Source: J014 sp964486055
GTDB lineage: Bacteria; Acidobacteriota; Blastocatellia; Pyrinomonadales; Pyrinomonadaceae
Assembly (NCBI GenBank): GCA_964486055.1
Contig: CAZALE010000001.1
Location: forward strand, 186,001-250,000
Direction of reading: 5' to 3'
Length of the DNA: 64,000 nucleotides
A model generated the notes under the pieces. It had not been told where the DNA came from, searched no databases, and worked only from the letters and a program-made list of their open reading frames with translations. The position numbers and the translations under genes are program-made. Of the stretch, positions 41,908-51,904 are shown one piece after another. Within the stretch, counting starts at the first letter, position 1; every line of letters begins with the position of its first letter.

Positions 41908-41983
41908 TGGTGGAGACGAGGGGAGTCGAACCCCTGACCTCGTGAATGCCATTCACGCGCTCTCCCAACTGAGCTACGTCCCC
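41908..41983 (-). tRNA. tRNA-Ala (anticodon GGC)
   Basis: A 76-base cloverleaf on the minus strand. Acceptor stem GGGGACG/CGTCTCC contains G3-U70, the alanine identity pair, with discriminator A and an encoded CCA (41908-41910). The D-arm is GCTC/GAGC, anticodon stem CGTGA/TCACG with loop ATGGCAT, and T-arm AGGGG-TTCGACT-CCCCT. A poor terminator follows. Confidence 0.98.
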
Positions 41984-42154
41984 GATTTTCAAATTTCTGT
42001 ACCGCTTCGGCAAAGATTAAAGTTTACCAATCAGCATTTTTTTATGCAAACTATGAACATCAGAAATTTATCGAGCTTTTATATTTTCATAAGTTTATTT
42101 GATCTGGCAGATTAGCCTTTTTCGAGGGGAGTTGAGTGACGTGTCTTAGCTCCC

Positions 42155-42184
42155 TTGACAATTTGTAAAATCGGACTTTAAGAT
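42155..42184 (+). promoter_or_regulatory. Promoter of the HU gene
   Basis: TTGACA (42155-42160), an 18-base spacer and TAAGAT (42179-42184), about 46 bases before the start codon. Confidence 0.55.
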
Positions 42185-42230
42185 AAAAAGAGTCTGCTAA
42201 GATACTAATTTCTTTCTGCATTGAGGAACA

Positions 42231-42512
42231 ATGATCAAATTAGATATTGTCAATAGACTTGTCGAAAAAGCTGGAGTATCTAAGCAAGTAGCTGAAGACG
42301 TAGTTGAAAGTGTTTTTGAGTCAATGAAGCAAGCCCTAGCTAAAGGTGAGCGGATAGAACTTCGAGGATTTGGAGTTTTTACTGTTAAACCCCGTAAAAA
42401 GGGGATAGGAAGAAACCCTAGAACAGGAGAAAAAGTACCAATACCTGATGGGAAAACCGTTAGGTTCAAGCCCGGAAAAGAAATTGCTGCAAAACCGATA
42501 AATGGAAGCTAA
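42231..42512 (+). CDS. hup: HU-family DNA-binding protein
   Basis: 93 aa nucleoid protein. The sequence follows the HU/IHF pattern: MIKLDIVNRLVEKAGVSKQ, an ELRGFGVFTVKPRKKGIGRN beta-arm start, then PRTGEKVPIPDGKTVRFKPGKE. It binds and bends DNA as a dimer. Whether it is HU or an IHF half cannot be settled from one copy. Monocistronic with its own promoter. Confidence 0.95.
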   Translation: MIKLDIVNRLVEKAGVSKQVAEDVVESVFESMKQALAKGERIELRGFGVFTVKPRKKGIGRNPRTGEKVPIPDGKTVRFKPGKEIAAKPINGS

Positions 42513-43047
42513 TAGGGAATTTTTACTTTTTGCCCTTATTCATACTTTTTGCCATTATTCATTAAGGTAAGATAGAACTCATAAAGAGGCTATTTAGTAA
42601 ACATATTTAGCCATTAACTCCGATGCGATCAGAAAGCGAACACCTCATCGATGTGGAGTGCCCTTTTGAGGGCGCGAAAGTAGTTCTACAGGTTTAGCCG
42701 TTTGGGGACTCATCAGATAAGTCTTGCAAATAGATTATTTACAGAGCACAGGGTTAGATTGTCGCTTAAATAGATAAGGAGTTGAAAGCATCCATTACTT
42801 GATAGCTCATTGCTATCTATAAATTAATCCATCCTGCAGCTTTCCGTGGCTTCTTTTTATCAAATCACCGCAAGTCTTCTGGCTGCTGAAAAAGTTGATT
42901 ATTTGAGTTGTGGTAATCTACCGGATATTTCTCTCAGCGTATTTCTCTGGAGTTAGTTTTGAAGACGAATGACATCGGCTTCAAGTGTTGAATAAAAATA
43001 GTTTTCAGATTCTAGATGAAAGAGTTAAACTATTCACTGCCTGATTT
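42513..43047. other. 535-base gap after HU
   Basis: Holds the tandem repeat listed next and two weak hairpins (GCCCT/AGGGC at 42660-42673 and GATAGC/GCTATC at 42801-42817). I see no open frame with support and no RNA gene. Confidence 0.45.
42525..42562. repeat. Two 19-bp tandem repeats
   Basis: ACTTTTTGCCCTTATTCAT (42525-42543) is followed without gap by ACTTTTTGCCATTATTCAT (42544-42562), differing at one base. It starts 12 bases after the HU stop codon and may represent a recent duplication or a pair of protein-binding sites. Confidence 0.85.
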
Positions 43048-44076
43048 ATGCACGATACTCAATTCAATAGAGAATTTTTCTCCGCAAGGCCGATATCAAG
43101 AAACCGAAAATTTGTATTTTTAAAACATAGCTTGTTGTTTTTATTGACTTTGTTGACTGCGACGATTGCGGGTTCCATATATCCATTTGGCCCACTACAA
43201 ATATTCGCGGACACCTCTACTGCCGAACTTTCTTATGGCTTATGGGATTACATTTACTTTCCTGTCTATTATGCTCAATTTGTCATTGAACTCGTCAAGG
43301 TCATCTTTACAGATTACGAGCTATTAAAAACCGGCATAAGTTTTTCTGCGTCGTTATTACTTATACTACTTACTCACGAGGCTGGGCACTATTTTGCATG
43401 TCGTTTTTATGGTGTCAATGCCTCTTTACCATACTTCATACCAGTACCTCCACTGATTGGTCCTGCAGGAACGTTGGGAGCATTTATACGAATAAAATCG
43501 CGTATTCCTTCTAGAACTGCTACTTTTGATATAGGTGTGGCAGGTCCAATTGCGGGTTTTATAGCATTGATTCCAATAGCCATAATCGGAATAATTCAAA
43601 TGAAGTATGATCCAAATGTCTATGCATCCAGTGCTGACTTAACTTTTTCAGATCCTTTGTTGATGGTTTTGCTAGCCAAAATGCTCGGAGTGGATCTTAT
43701 TAGCTTAGGTTACATGAAGATGAATTCTTTTTATGCGGCTGCCTGGCTTGGACTTTTAGTAACTGCCTTGAATCTAATGCCAGTAGGACAGCTGGATGGA
43801 GGACATGCAATATATGCTCTATTCGGTAGGAGATTACATTTCATCATTGGTTTATTGGCTTTCACATTTATGTTGACCACTGCGCTAGCAGGTCTGATTT
43901 TTTTCAATAGTCCCAGCGGTATTGTTTTTTCGATTCTTATGGGTTTCATGCTGATGTTACCTCATCCTAGACCCGTGGATGAAACACCGTTAGATTTAAA
44001 AAGGAAGTTAATCAGCCTTTTGGTTTTATCGATCTTTGTGCTGAGTTTTGTACCATTTCCAATTCACATTCAGTAG
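43048..44076 (+). CDS. Site-2 protease family (M50) metalloprotease
   Basis: 342 aa with six or seven predicted membrane helices. The zinc site HEAGH lies at 110-114 in a helix, and the second ligand region LNLMPVGQLDGGH at 241-253 contains D250. FDIGVAGPIAGF and PYFIPVPPLIGPAGTLGA are typical of the S2P/FtsH-like M50B group. It is expected to cut membrane-spanning substrates, for example anti-sigma factors; no such gene is beside it. No PDZ domain, so not classical RseP. The neighbour 14 bases downstream is a small coiled-coil protein. Confidence 0.92.
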   Translation: MHDTQFNREFFSARPISRNRKFVFLKHSLLFLLTLLTATIAGSIYPFGPLQIFADTSTAELSYGLWDYIYFPVYYAQFVIELVKVIFTDYELLKTGISFSASLLLILLTHEAGHYFACRFYGVNASLPYFIPVPPLIGPAGTLGAFIRIKSRIPSRTATFDIGVAGPIAGFIALIPIAIIGIIQMKYDPNVYASSADLTFSDPLLMVLLAKMLGVDLISLGYMKMNSFYAAAWLGLLVTALNLMPVGQLDGGHAIYALFGRRLHFIIGLLAFTFMLTTALAGLIFFNSPSGIVFSILMGFMLMLPHPRPVDETPLDLKRKLISLLVLSIFVLSFVPFPIHIQ

Positions 44077-44090
44077 TAGGAGGTGAGTTC

Positions 44091-44411
44091 ATGCCCGAAC
44101 CAAAAGATTCTATAGGTCGTCAACAGCAAATCCGACAGGAAGATTCTGTGGCTATAGATCAGCAGATAGCCAGACTTGAAGAAGATATAAGGCGTCTCAA
44201 GATAGATTTTGACATTTATTTCAATGGAGGAAGCAAGAGAGCCCCTCATGAAGCTAGAGGTAGGGTGGAAGCACAGATTAAAAAATTGTCCGATAATCGA
44301 AGTCTTAACTATGCGCAAAGATATCTTCTCACCAGCATAATTTCAAGATATCACTCATATCGTGAATTGTGGCGAAGAATCATGAAAGAACGTAACGAGC
44401 CATTTTTCTAG
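44091..44411 (+). CDS. Small charged coiled-coil protein
   Basis: 106 aa with a strong Shine-Dalgarno (aggaggtg) and start ATG at 44091. A helix-rich region (about 20-40) has heptad-like IDQQIARLEEDIRRLKIDF, then DIYFNGGSKRAPHEARGR, and a second helix with YLLTSIISRYHSYRELWRRI. No membrane segment or family signature recognised. It may share a transcript with the site-2 protease, 14 bases upstream. Function unknown. Confidence 0.65.
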   Translation: MPEPKDSIGRQQQIRQEDSVAIDQQIARLEEDIRRLKIDFDIYFNGGSKRAPHEARGRVEAQIKKLSDNRSLNYAQRYLLTSIISRYHSYRELWRRIMKERNEPFF

Positions 44412-44524
44412 CAAATGAGAAGTCTATTAGTCAGCAAAATACAACTTTTCCCTCCAAATAAGATCTGAAGGGAGAAAGGATCGAGGCCCTATGAGATCGA
44501 TTTTTTCTTGCTAGAACTGTAGAC

Positions 44525-44746
44525 TTAGTTTTCGGAGATTCTGGTTACATTCTCAGCTTGCGGTCCTTTAGGGCCATATATTATTTCAAATTCGACTTCT
44601 TGCCCTTGAGTCAAAGTCCTAAACCCTTCACCATTGATTGCGCTATAATGAACGAAAATATCTCTATCGCCAGGGCGTTCAATGAATCCGTACCCCTTAG
44701 CGTTGCTAAACCACTTGACTCTACCAGTCAATCTCACTTTTTCCAT
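44525..44746 (-). CDS. csp: Cold-shock domain protein (CspA family)
   Basis: 73 aa, one OB-fold cold-shock domain. RNP1-like KGYGFIE (17-23) and RNP2-like DIFVHYSAI are present, with GRVKWFSNAKGYGFI at the start. It binds single-stranded RNA/DNA and may act as an RNA chaperone. Shine-Dalgarno caggagg precedes the ATG on the minus strand. The 250-base region upstream to kynA probably includes a long 5' leader, as for other cold-shock genes, but no cold-box was identified. Confidence 0.97.
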   Translation of the reverse strand: MEKVRLTGRVKWFSNAKGYGFIERPGDRDIFVHYSAINGEGFRTLTQGQEVEFEIIYGPKGPQAENVTRISEN

Positions 44747-44995
44747 CTAATTTCGTTTCCTCCTGAGAGTAAAATTTATGAAATATTAGTGTCTAAAAAA
44801 TATTAATCGCTAAAATACAGTGTTTTAAATGTTTCTATACATATCGCTTTTCAGGAGGAATTCCAAAACGACGGAAAATTTAACCAATTTTAACGCGTAA
44901 GTCAAGTTGCCGAAATCGTTAGACACTTTGAAATTAAAAACTTTTTGTGCTGGACTACAGGAAGTTTGAGTTATAAAATTTAGTTCTGCCTTAGA

Positions 44996-45787
44996 ATGAT
45001 TGAATACGGAAAAAACGCGCCGCTCTCATACAGTAAATACCTGAAGGTAAAGGAACTGCTAAAGCTACAGCAGACTCTTTCTGATCCTGTTAGTCACGAT
45101 GAGACACTGTTCATAATAATTCATCAAACTTATGAATTGTGGTTCAAGCAGATATTACATGAGCTAGATGCAGTGATAAGTTGGATGAATGAAGGTCGTT
45201 TGTTCAGGGCTAATCACTCTTTAAAAACCGTAGTTTCGATTGGAAAAGTTTTAGTTTTCCAAATTCATGTTCTCGAGACTATGGCGCCGATAGGTTTTTT
45301 AGAATTTCGAGAGAAACTAAATCCAGCTAGTGGGTTTCAATCATTTCAGTTCCGCGAAATAGAATTCATCTCAGGCTTGAAAGATGAAAAAATATTAGAA
45401 GCCTTTAGAGACGATGACGAAACATATCTACGATTGAAAAAACGTTTCATGCAACCATCCCTGGCAGACGCCTTTTGGTTGGTACTGGAGAAAAAGGGAT
45501 TCGATGTTTCATCTAAATCTTCCAGGATAGATTCGATTGTGAAGATTTTAGAGCAGCCTGAGAAAGAGCCAGAAATATATCTCATGCAAGATCTAATCAT
45601 CGAGCATGATGAAAACATATCCCAATGGCGTTATCATCACGTGTTGATGGTCGAGAGGATGTTAGGGATGAAACCGGGAACTGGTGGATCTGAAGGTGCA
45701 GCATATCTTAGAAAAACATTAGACAAAAAATTCATTCCTGAACTATGGGAAGCGCGAACTTTCCTCAAGCTTAATGAGGCGATTTGA
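44996..45787 (+). CDS. kynA: Tryptophan 2,3-dioxygenase
   Basis: Haem enzyme that opens the indole ring of tryptophan to N-formylkynurenine. 263 aa, the bacterial family size. Typical blocks: HDETLFIIIHQTYELWFKQI near residues 40-57, PIGFLEFREKLNPASGFQS (substrate/haem site), WRYHHVLMVERMLGMKPGTG and GGSEGAAYLRKT. The rest of the kynurenine path (formamidase, kynureninase) is not seen nearby. No clear Shine-Dalgarno; a TATAAA about 20 bases before the ATG suggests a very short leader. The neighbouring gene is divergent in function (MBL hydrolase). Confidence 0.97.
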   Translation: MIEYGKNAPLSYSKYLKVKELLKLQQTLSDPVSHDETLFIIIHQTYELWFKQILHELDAVISWMNEGRLFRANHSLKTVVSIGKVLVFQIHVLETMAPIGFLEFREKLNPASGFQSFQFREIEFISGLKDEKILEAFRDDDETYLRLKKRFMQPSLADAFWLVLEKKGFDVSSKSSRIDSIVKILEQPEKEPEIYLMQDLIIEHDENISQWRYHHVLMVERMLGMKPGTGGSEGAAYLRKTLDKKFIPELWEARTFLKLNEAI

Positions 45788-45860
45788 AAAGTCTCAACCT
45801 ACTCACTTATCATATCGAACTCCCTACAAACTCAATGATGTCAACACGAGGAATAAGTTC

Positions 45861-46823
45861 TTAAAGAGGGCGATAGAACTCAACTCCATTGCTATTGGAT
45901 TCGATTGCTAATTTATCATTCGAAACTGCATAATCTAAGTGGGCAACTGCCTCAGAGATTGCCAAGAATTTTTGGGAGTCGTGTTTAATTGCTTCCGGAA
46001 AAAGTTGAGTGGCAATCTCAAATGCAGTAGCGCCACTTTTAGGAACTAACTTAATAACTCTTTTTTGCCTTTCGTCTATAGCTCTTACGTAACGATTGAA
46101 TATTTCGTCAAATTCGTATATCGGATCTCCGTGGCCACCGTAAGTCAAAGTGGGAGATAGTGAACGAAGTCTGGCCAGGGAAAATAAATATTCTTCGAGT
46201 GATGCAAAACGCTTTTTTGAGTCGAATGGATCAAGTGAGAGCACGGGATTGGGAGTTATTCTTTTAAGAACGCAATCGCCACATATCAGGGTACGATCAG
46301 CCTCACGAATAAATGAACAGGAGCCAGGTGTATGGCCAGGTGTATGGAAAACTCTTAAAACGCCTCTCTCAAACTCGAGCTCTCCTTCGTCGTGTATTGG
46401 CTGAAAATCTCCTTCCTCAAGTGCGTCGGCTAACAGCCTGATCCTACTGTAAAAATCGTACATTTTTTCAATGACATCATCCGGAACCCCGACTTTTCTC
46501 AGCATTATTTTATTCTCTTCTTTATCGAATCTTCCGAATAAATGACCCGTTTCCCATTCGTGCACAAAAACTTTAGCGTTTTTGGTCTTGTCTAGGATTG
46601 TTTTTGCTAAACCGCAATGATCCTCATGCGCATGAGTTAAGACGATCCTTTTTACACTAGAGAAGTCTAAACCGTGCTTTGATAGTGCTGTTTGCAGAAC
46701 TTCCACGGCCTCTTGTGTTTTGGGACCAACATCGATAAGGGTTACTGGATCTTCTTTGATCAAATATACATTTACTGTTCCGACTAAGAGTGGAGTTGGA
46801 ACTACAATGCGAATGATTTTCAT
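45861..46823 (-). CDS. Metallo-beta-lactamase-fold hydrolase with C-terminal helix domain
   Basis: 320 aa. The metal site THAHEDHCG (H64, H66, D68, H69) and GHTPGS plus CGDCVLKR give the MBL fold; the C-terminal 60 residues (EIATQLFPEAIKHDSQKFL, VAHLDYAVSNDKLAI) look like the winged-helix tail found in LACTB2-like proteins. Hydrolysis of a thioester, lactone or RNA substrate is possible; no specific substrate is supported. Divergent from the flavoprotein gene (61-base gap). Confidence 0.88.
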   Translation of the reverse strand: MKIIRIVVPTPLLVGTVNVYLIKEDPVTLIDVGPKTQEAVEVLQTALSKHGLDFSSVKRIVLTHAHEDHCGLAKTILDKTKNAKVFVHEWETGHLFGRFDKEENKIMLRKVGVPDDVIEKMYDFYSRIRLLADALEEGDFQPIHDEGELEFERGVLRVFHTPGHTPGSCSFIREADRTLICGDCVLKRITPNPVLSLDPFDSKKRFASLEEYLFSLARLRSLSPTLTYGGHGDPIYEFDEIFNRYVRAIDERQKRVIKLVPKSGATAFEIATQLFPEAIKHDSQKFLAISEAVAHLDYAVSNDKLAIESNSNGVEFYRPL

Positions 46824-46884
46824 AGCTTGTTCACTCTAAAAGTGCTTAAAGAAAAGCTATCATAAGCAAGGAGGGAAATAAAGA

Positions 46885-48009
46885 ATGAAAAAAATATTGA
46901 TTGTTGGCGCCGGACCGTCAGGCTCAAGTGCAGCAATACGGTTATGCTCAATTGGGTATCATGTCACATTGATAGAGCGTGAGATTTTTCCGAGAAATAA
47001 GCTGTGTGGAGAATTTCTCTCTCCGGAGTGTGTCGACCATTTTCGTGAATTAGGGATTTTAGATGAAATTTTAAGTAGTGGCGCTAACAGAGTCTTAAGG
47101 ACTACTTTCTACGATGAAAGAGGGAATAACTTTACGATCAGGAGTGATTGGTTTTCTGGTAAAGAGCACGCCTTGAGTGTAAGTCGAGCAACTCTAGATT
47201 CAATCATTTTGAATAAGGCAAGAGAGCATGGCGTAAGCGTTTTACAGGGGTGGCGCGCCATTGGTATCTTGAGGCAGAAGGAGAGAGTCTGCGGAGTTAG
47301 ATTGAAAAATGAAAAAGGAACGGAGTTAGAATTACAGGCAGACTTAATAATTGATGCTACAGGGAAGTCAGCATCTTTAGTCAAGATGACAAGTACCGAG
47401 AAAGTTCATGTCAAAAATAATCTCATAGGGTTTAAGGCTCATTTTGATCACGTTGACTCTGATCCAGAGGCTTGCGAGATGTATGTTTTTCCAGGTGGCT
47501 ATGGCGGTGTTACCAAAATAGAGCTTGGCCTGACGAATCATTGTTTCTTGATTACAGCTGAGGTAGCTAAACAATTCGATGGAAATCCCGAAAAAATCAT
47601 GAAAAACGTGATTTTTTGTAATCGGCGTGCTCACGAGATTTTCAGAAAATCGAAAGTTGAGGGAAGGTGGTATAGTATTTCCCTTGATGGTTTTGGATTT
47701 AAAAAAGACATTTCAGTTAGAGGACTCGTAGCTATCGGTGATGCGTCGGCCTTTATAGATCCATTTACAGGTAGCGGTATTCTATTGGCTCTACAATCCA
47801 GCAAACTTTTATCCTCATTGCTTACCAATAGGGAATTTTCCGAAGAGAGATACAAAAGGGAGTGCAAAAGAGTGCTTCGAGCAAGAATGCTTTTTTGCGC
47901 TATATTGCGCCGATTTGCATTCGCTCCTAAATTATCCTCAGAAATGATTAGAGCCTTAGCCCTAAGTGAGAACATGTCTAGACTTTTCGCTATAGCTACC
48001 CGTTTCTAA
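46885..48009 (+). CDS. FAD-dependent oxidoreductase, geranylgeranyl-reductase-like
   Basis: 374 aa. FAD-binding Rossmann motif VGAGPSGSSAAIRL at 7-20, a KLCGEFLSPECV block near 35-46, and a second FAD contact AIGDASAFIDPFTGSGI near 280-297. It belongs to the GR/PHBH family of monooxygenases and reductases. Similar genes in bacteria act on isoprenoid tails, quinones or carotenoids, but the precise substrate cannot be fixed. Shine-Dalgarno aggaggg is present. It is not clearly linked to neighbours. Confidence 0.82.
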   Translation: MKKILIVGAGPSGSSAAIRLCSIGYHVTLIEREIFPRNKLCGEFLSPECVDHFRELGILDEILSSGANRVLRTTFYDERGNNFTIRSDWFSGKEHALSVSRATLDSIILNKAREHGVSVLQGWRAIGILRQKERVCGVRLKNEKGTELELQADLIIDATGKSASLVKMTSTEKVHVKNNLIGFKAHFDHVDSDPEACEMYVFPGGYGGVTKIELGLTNHCFLITAEVAKQFDGNPEKIMKNVIFCNRRAHEIFRKSKVEGRWYSISLDGFGFKKDISVRGLVAIGDASAFIDPFTGSGILLALQSSKLLSSLLTNREFSEERYKRECKRVLRARMLFCAILRRFAFAPKLSSEMIRALALSENMSRLFAIATRF

Positions 48010-48175
48010 TTTTTTGTGAGTTGCTGTTCACAATTAAGAACATATTTTTCTAAATACAAAACAATTTTTGCCCTTCTGACTTGATTTTCTGTTGCTTTTA
48101 GGTTAAAAACTTCAAAGCTATTAGCATTAACAGAAACTTCAATAAGTAAAAACAATCAGAGAGGTAATGAGCAAA

Positions 48176-51100
48176 ATGATGAAAAGAGTTTTGACCTTAG
48201 TGATTTTAGCCTATGCGTTTTCTATGGCGGTCTTTGCTCAAGCTCAGGCTAGTTCTGCAGATTTGGTAGGGACTGTCGTAGATCCGAATGGTGCTGTTAT
48301 TCAGGGAGCAACTGTAACAGTTAAAAATGCAGCCACAGGGTTTACCAGGACTGTTCAGACAAACGATTCAGGTGAGTATCAAATAATAGGCTTACCGCCT
48401 GGGGATTATGAATTGACCTGTGAGGCTACAAACTTTAAGAAGTTGGTAATATCGCCAATAAAGTTAACGATAGGTCAGCGTGCCGAGTTACAAGTAAAGC
48501 TTGAACCTGGTGAAGTAACCGGCGCTGTTGTGACGGTCTCTGGTGAAAATGTGGAGTTAATCGAGACATCGAGGACTGCCGTTGCTACAACTATTGAACA
48601 AACCAGGATTCAAAATCTTCCGATAAACGAGCGAAGCGCTATTGGTTTCGCCTTGACAATTTCAACTATCAATCGCGACAACGGACGTCCCATAGGACCT
48701 GCTCCAACCTCAGGACTAAACATTGGAGGGCAGCGCGGACGTTCAACCTTAGTGCAGGTCGATGGTGTGGATTTTACAGATAATTCGGTTAATACAGCGC
48801 GTTCTACTGTTGGACAGGAAGCAGTTCAAGAGTATCAAATCGCAACGAATTCTTACATGCCAGAGTTTGGTCGTGCAATTGGCGGAGTAGTTAACGTTGT
48901 GACAAAAAGAGGCACGAATGACTACAAAGGAAATTTGTTTTTCTTCCTACGAGATAAAACAATTCAAGCGCGCCCTCCATTTGCTCCCACCTCGAATAAG
49001 CCAGACTTTACAAGGGTTCAATATGGAGCAACGCTCGGCGGACCAATAGTGAAAGATAAAACCTTCTTCTTCACGGCTTTTGAAGGAAGACAACGACGTG
49101 AATCGGGATTTTTCACTAGTAATGTTGCAGCTGGGTTAACTGCTTCGGTCACCGTCGGTTCTCAGACATTCGCTTTCCTTACCCCTCAACAAGCACAGTT
49201 TGCCCAAACCTTACTATCGAGCGGCAATCCAACTCTTGTTAACGCCGCAATACAATATCTATACCTGGCTTCTAGTGGCTCTCATACAGCTTTGAATGGA
49301 TTTAATCCGCTAGTAAGCCCAGGTGGATCATCCCCGATTCCTGCTGGACAAACAATTGGTGCTAGATTTTTCCTCTCAGGAGCTCCCGTACCTGTTGGTA
49401 CAGTAAATTCTGCTGGCGAGCCAATAGCATTTCGTCCACTCAATCAATTGCAGCGTGTCTTTCCGGTAAGAGATAAAACACACTTTTTCTCGATACGTGG
49501 GGATCATGCTTTCAACCTTACAAATCAACTAACCTTAAGATTCAGCTACAATCCTAGCAAAATCTCAGGTATTCAGGTTGAATCGCAAAATCAGGCCTTG
49601 GGTCAGAACGACTTTTCGCGCACTGGCATCTCCGATACGAAGGATTATTCATTCTCCGCCGGCTTGAATTCTAACTTGACTACTAATACGTTGAATGAAA
49701 TTCGCTTCAGTTTCGGCCAAAGAAACACGACTTTTCGTTCTCAAATCAATGACGCTGTCGCATTCAATATCTCGGGTACAGCGTTTATCGGAAGAGAGTT
49801 ATTCTCACCAGTGGTTAGAACGGAAAGAAGATTTCAAATAGCTGACAATTTCAACTGGATCGTTGGAAAACACAACTTCAAGTTTGGCGCTGATATAAAT
49901 TACGTGCAAATTCCCTCAGCACGCTTCGAGCTAAACTTTGCAGGTCTATTCAATTTTGGCCCACTGTCAGCCGGAGCTTTCAACCCTGCATTTACAAGTT
50001 TAGGTGCTCCTGATTTTACTCCGGTTCAGGCCTATGGACTTGGTTTCCCGTCAAACTACATCCAAGGCTTCGGTAATCCGATCAGTAAGATAAAGAATAG
50101 GCCATTGGCATTTTATGCTCAGGATTCCTGGAAAATTCATCCACGCTTGACTCTTAACTATGGGGTCCGCTATGACATTGAGTTGACAGATACCATCCAG
50201 CCAACTCCTTTTAGAGATCCTCTCACAGGTATAAATTTATCTGCTGCAGATCTATTAGCAGCCCAGGATGCGGTGAAAGTGCAGCAAGGCTTCCCTCGAG
50301 ATACAAATAACTTTGCTCCACGTCTTGCCATCGCATGGGACGTTTTCGGAACAGGGAAAACCTTGATAAGAGCAGCAGCTGGCCTTTTCTATGATCACCC
50401 GCTTTTAGCGATAGCCTTCAACTCTGATATCGCAGACGCCGCTCAACAACAGCAGGCTGTTTTATTACCTGGTAGCCCGAGTCCTACTGCTTTCCTCAAT
50501 GCAACACAGGTATTCCAAGGAACAGTATGCACAGCTGCGACAACAAGTCCGATCTGCACATCTTCTACGTCCACGCCCGGAGCTGCGTCAACTGCACAGT
50601 ATCAATTTGGTCGCCAAAGATTCAATGATCAGACATTTCCCGGATTCGGACCAGTCTTGCCCTTTACTCTTCCTGTAGAAAAGGATTTTAAATATGCGTC
50701 TGCCTTTCAGACAAACTTAACCCTGGAGCAGCAACTGACAAAGAACATAACCATGTCAATTGGATATATAAGAGTTGCTGCACGAAACTTACCACGGCCT
50801 ACCGATTTAAACACCCCTAATACTGCCTTGCAGATACAAAATTTTGTTCGCTTTGCTGGAACAAATCCGAGCAGCAGAACTGAGGTAATTTCTGGTATCG
50901 TAATTCCAAGCCTCGCACCTGGTAGCACTTTTACAAATGTTTATGGTGTGACATGTGCCGTAGTGATACCGGGTATAATAGCTCAATGCCCTTCAGGGCG
51001 TGTCATAAATCCTCTGATAGCTAATTTCTTCCGGCCCAATGCTCCTAACTATTTCCTCGCCCAAGCTGCTTCCGGAGGAGCTGTGACCAAAGCAGTGTTA

Positions 51101-51904
51101 GATTCACAATTGGCCGGAACTCTCCGAACACCAGGTCTGATTTCTCCTTTCGGAGCTGTTAACGCACAGATTTCGAATGGATTTTCCAATTACGATGCGA
51201 TGAATGTTGAAGTTAAACGTCGATTTGCCGATAACTTCCTATTTTTCGCTACCTACACTTGGTCACATGCAATTGATGATTCATCTGATTTGCAAACGCT
51301 CTTAATCGCTCAGGACGTGACAAGGGAGAAGCTTGAGAAGGCTAATTCTCTCTTTGACCAGAGACATCGCTTCGTCTTTAGCGGTGTTTTGAGTTCACCT
51401 CAAGCTTGGTTTAAATCCGATAGCTTCGTGAAGCGATTCTTTGCTGATTTTACAGTCTCTACAATACTAGAGCTCTCGTCTGGTCGTCCTTTCAATATCA
51501 TTACCAACGTGGATACCAATAATGATCTATCCACCCAAACTGATCGTCCCAGTGTGCGTCCTGATGGGAGTCTCTGTCTGCCCGGAACTCCGGGATGTAC
51601 GCCCTTGATAACCGATGGAAGATTTTCAATTGGAAATCTGGGCAGAAACATGGGAATAACCAAGGGCTTTATGTCGCTTGATCTTCGCATTACTAAAGCC
51701 ATACGTTTCGGTGAAAGAATACGCATGGATTTGATAGCTGAAGGGTTTAACATGTTTAACCGCTTCAATCAAGCTGCAGCCTCGCCTTTCTTTGACGATG
51801 TAAACGCCTTTGGCAAAAAATCAAAAGGTGGGAAATATTTCAGCAAACCAACTGCAGCCTTTGATCAAAGGCAGTTTCAGCTTGGTGTTAAGCTGAATTT
51901 CTAA
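48176..51904 (+). CDS. TonB-dependent-receptor-like protein with carboxypeptidase-regulatory domain
   Basis: About 1240 aa outer-membrane protein. A signal peptide (ending AQAQA), an N-terminal carboxypeptidase-regulatory-like beta-sandwich (about 28-110, DLVGTVVDPNGAVIQGATVT), then a plug domain (IQNLPINERSAIGFALTIST, GGVVNVVTKRGTNDYKG) and a long beta-barrel ending in a C-terminal Phe, as required for BAM recognition. It is the oar-type receptor family expanded in Acidobacteria; the ligand is unknown. ATG 48176 is preferred because gagagg lies 11 bases upstream, while ATG 48167 is only two bases from it. The gene ends seven bases before an assembly gap. Confidence 0.9.
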   Translation: MMKRVLTLVILAYAFSMAVFAQAQASSADLVGTVVDPNGAVIQGATVTVKNAATGFTRTVQTNDSGEYQIIGLPPGDYELTCEATNFKKLVISPIKLTIGQRAELQVKLEPGEVTGAVVTVSGENVELIETSRTAVATTIEQTRIQNLPINERSAIGFALTISTINRDNGRPIGPAPTSGLNIGGQRGRSTLVQVDGVDFTDNSVNTARSTVGQEAVQEYQIATNSYMPEFGRAIGGVVNVVTKRGTNDYKGNLFFFLRDKTIQARPPFAPTSNKPDFTRVQYGATLGGPIVKDKTFFFTAFEGRQRRESGFFTSNVAAGLTASVTVGSQTFAFLTPQQAQFAQTLLSSGNPTLVNAAIQYLYLASSGSHTALNGFNPLVSPGGSSPIPAGQTIGARFFLSGAPVPVGTVNSAGEPIAFRPLNQLQRVFPVRDKTHFFSIRGDHAFNLTNQLTLRFSYNPSKISGIQVESQNQALGQNDFSRTGISDTKDYSFSAGLNSNLTTNTLNEIRFSFGQRNTTFRSQINDAVAFNISGTAFIGRELFSPVVRTERRFQIADNFNWIVGKHNFKFGADINYVQIPSARFELNFAGLFNFGPLSAGAFNPAFTSLGAPDFTPVQAYGLGFPSNYIQGFGNPISKIKNRPLAFYAQDSWKIHPRLTLNYGVRYDIELTDTIQPTPFRDPLTGINLSAADLLAAQDAVKVQQGFPRDTNNFAPRLAIAWDVFGTGKTLIRAAAGLFYDHPLLAIAFNSDIADAAQQQQAVLLPGSPSPTAFLNATQVFQGTVCTAATTSPICTSSTSTPGAASTAQYQFGRQRFNDQTFPGFGPVLPFTLPVEKDFKYASAFQTNLTLEQQLTKNITMSIGYIRVAARNLPRPTDLNTPNTALQIQNFVRFAGTNPSSRTEVISGIVIPSLAPGSTFTNVYGVTCAVVIPGIIAQCPSGRVINPLIANFFRPNAPNYFLAQAASGGAVTKAVLDSQLAGTLRTPGLISPFGAVNAQISNGFSNYDAMNVEVKRRFADNFLFFATYTWSHAIDDSSDLQTLLIAQDVTREKLEKANSLFDQRHRFVFSGVLSSPQAWFKSDSFVKRFFADFTVSTILELSSGRPFNIITNVDTNNDLSTQTDRPSVRPDGSLCLPGTPGCTPLITDGRFSIGNLGRNMGITKGFMSLDLRITKAIRFGERIRMDLIAEGFNMFNRFNQAAASPFFDDVNAFGKKSKGGKYFSKPTAAFDQRQFQLGVKLNF

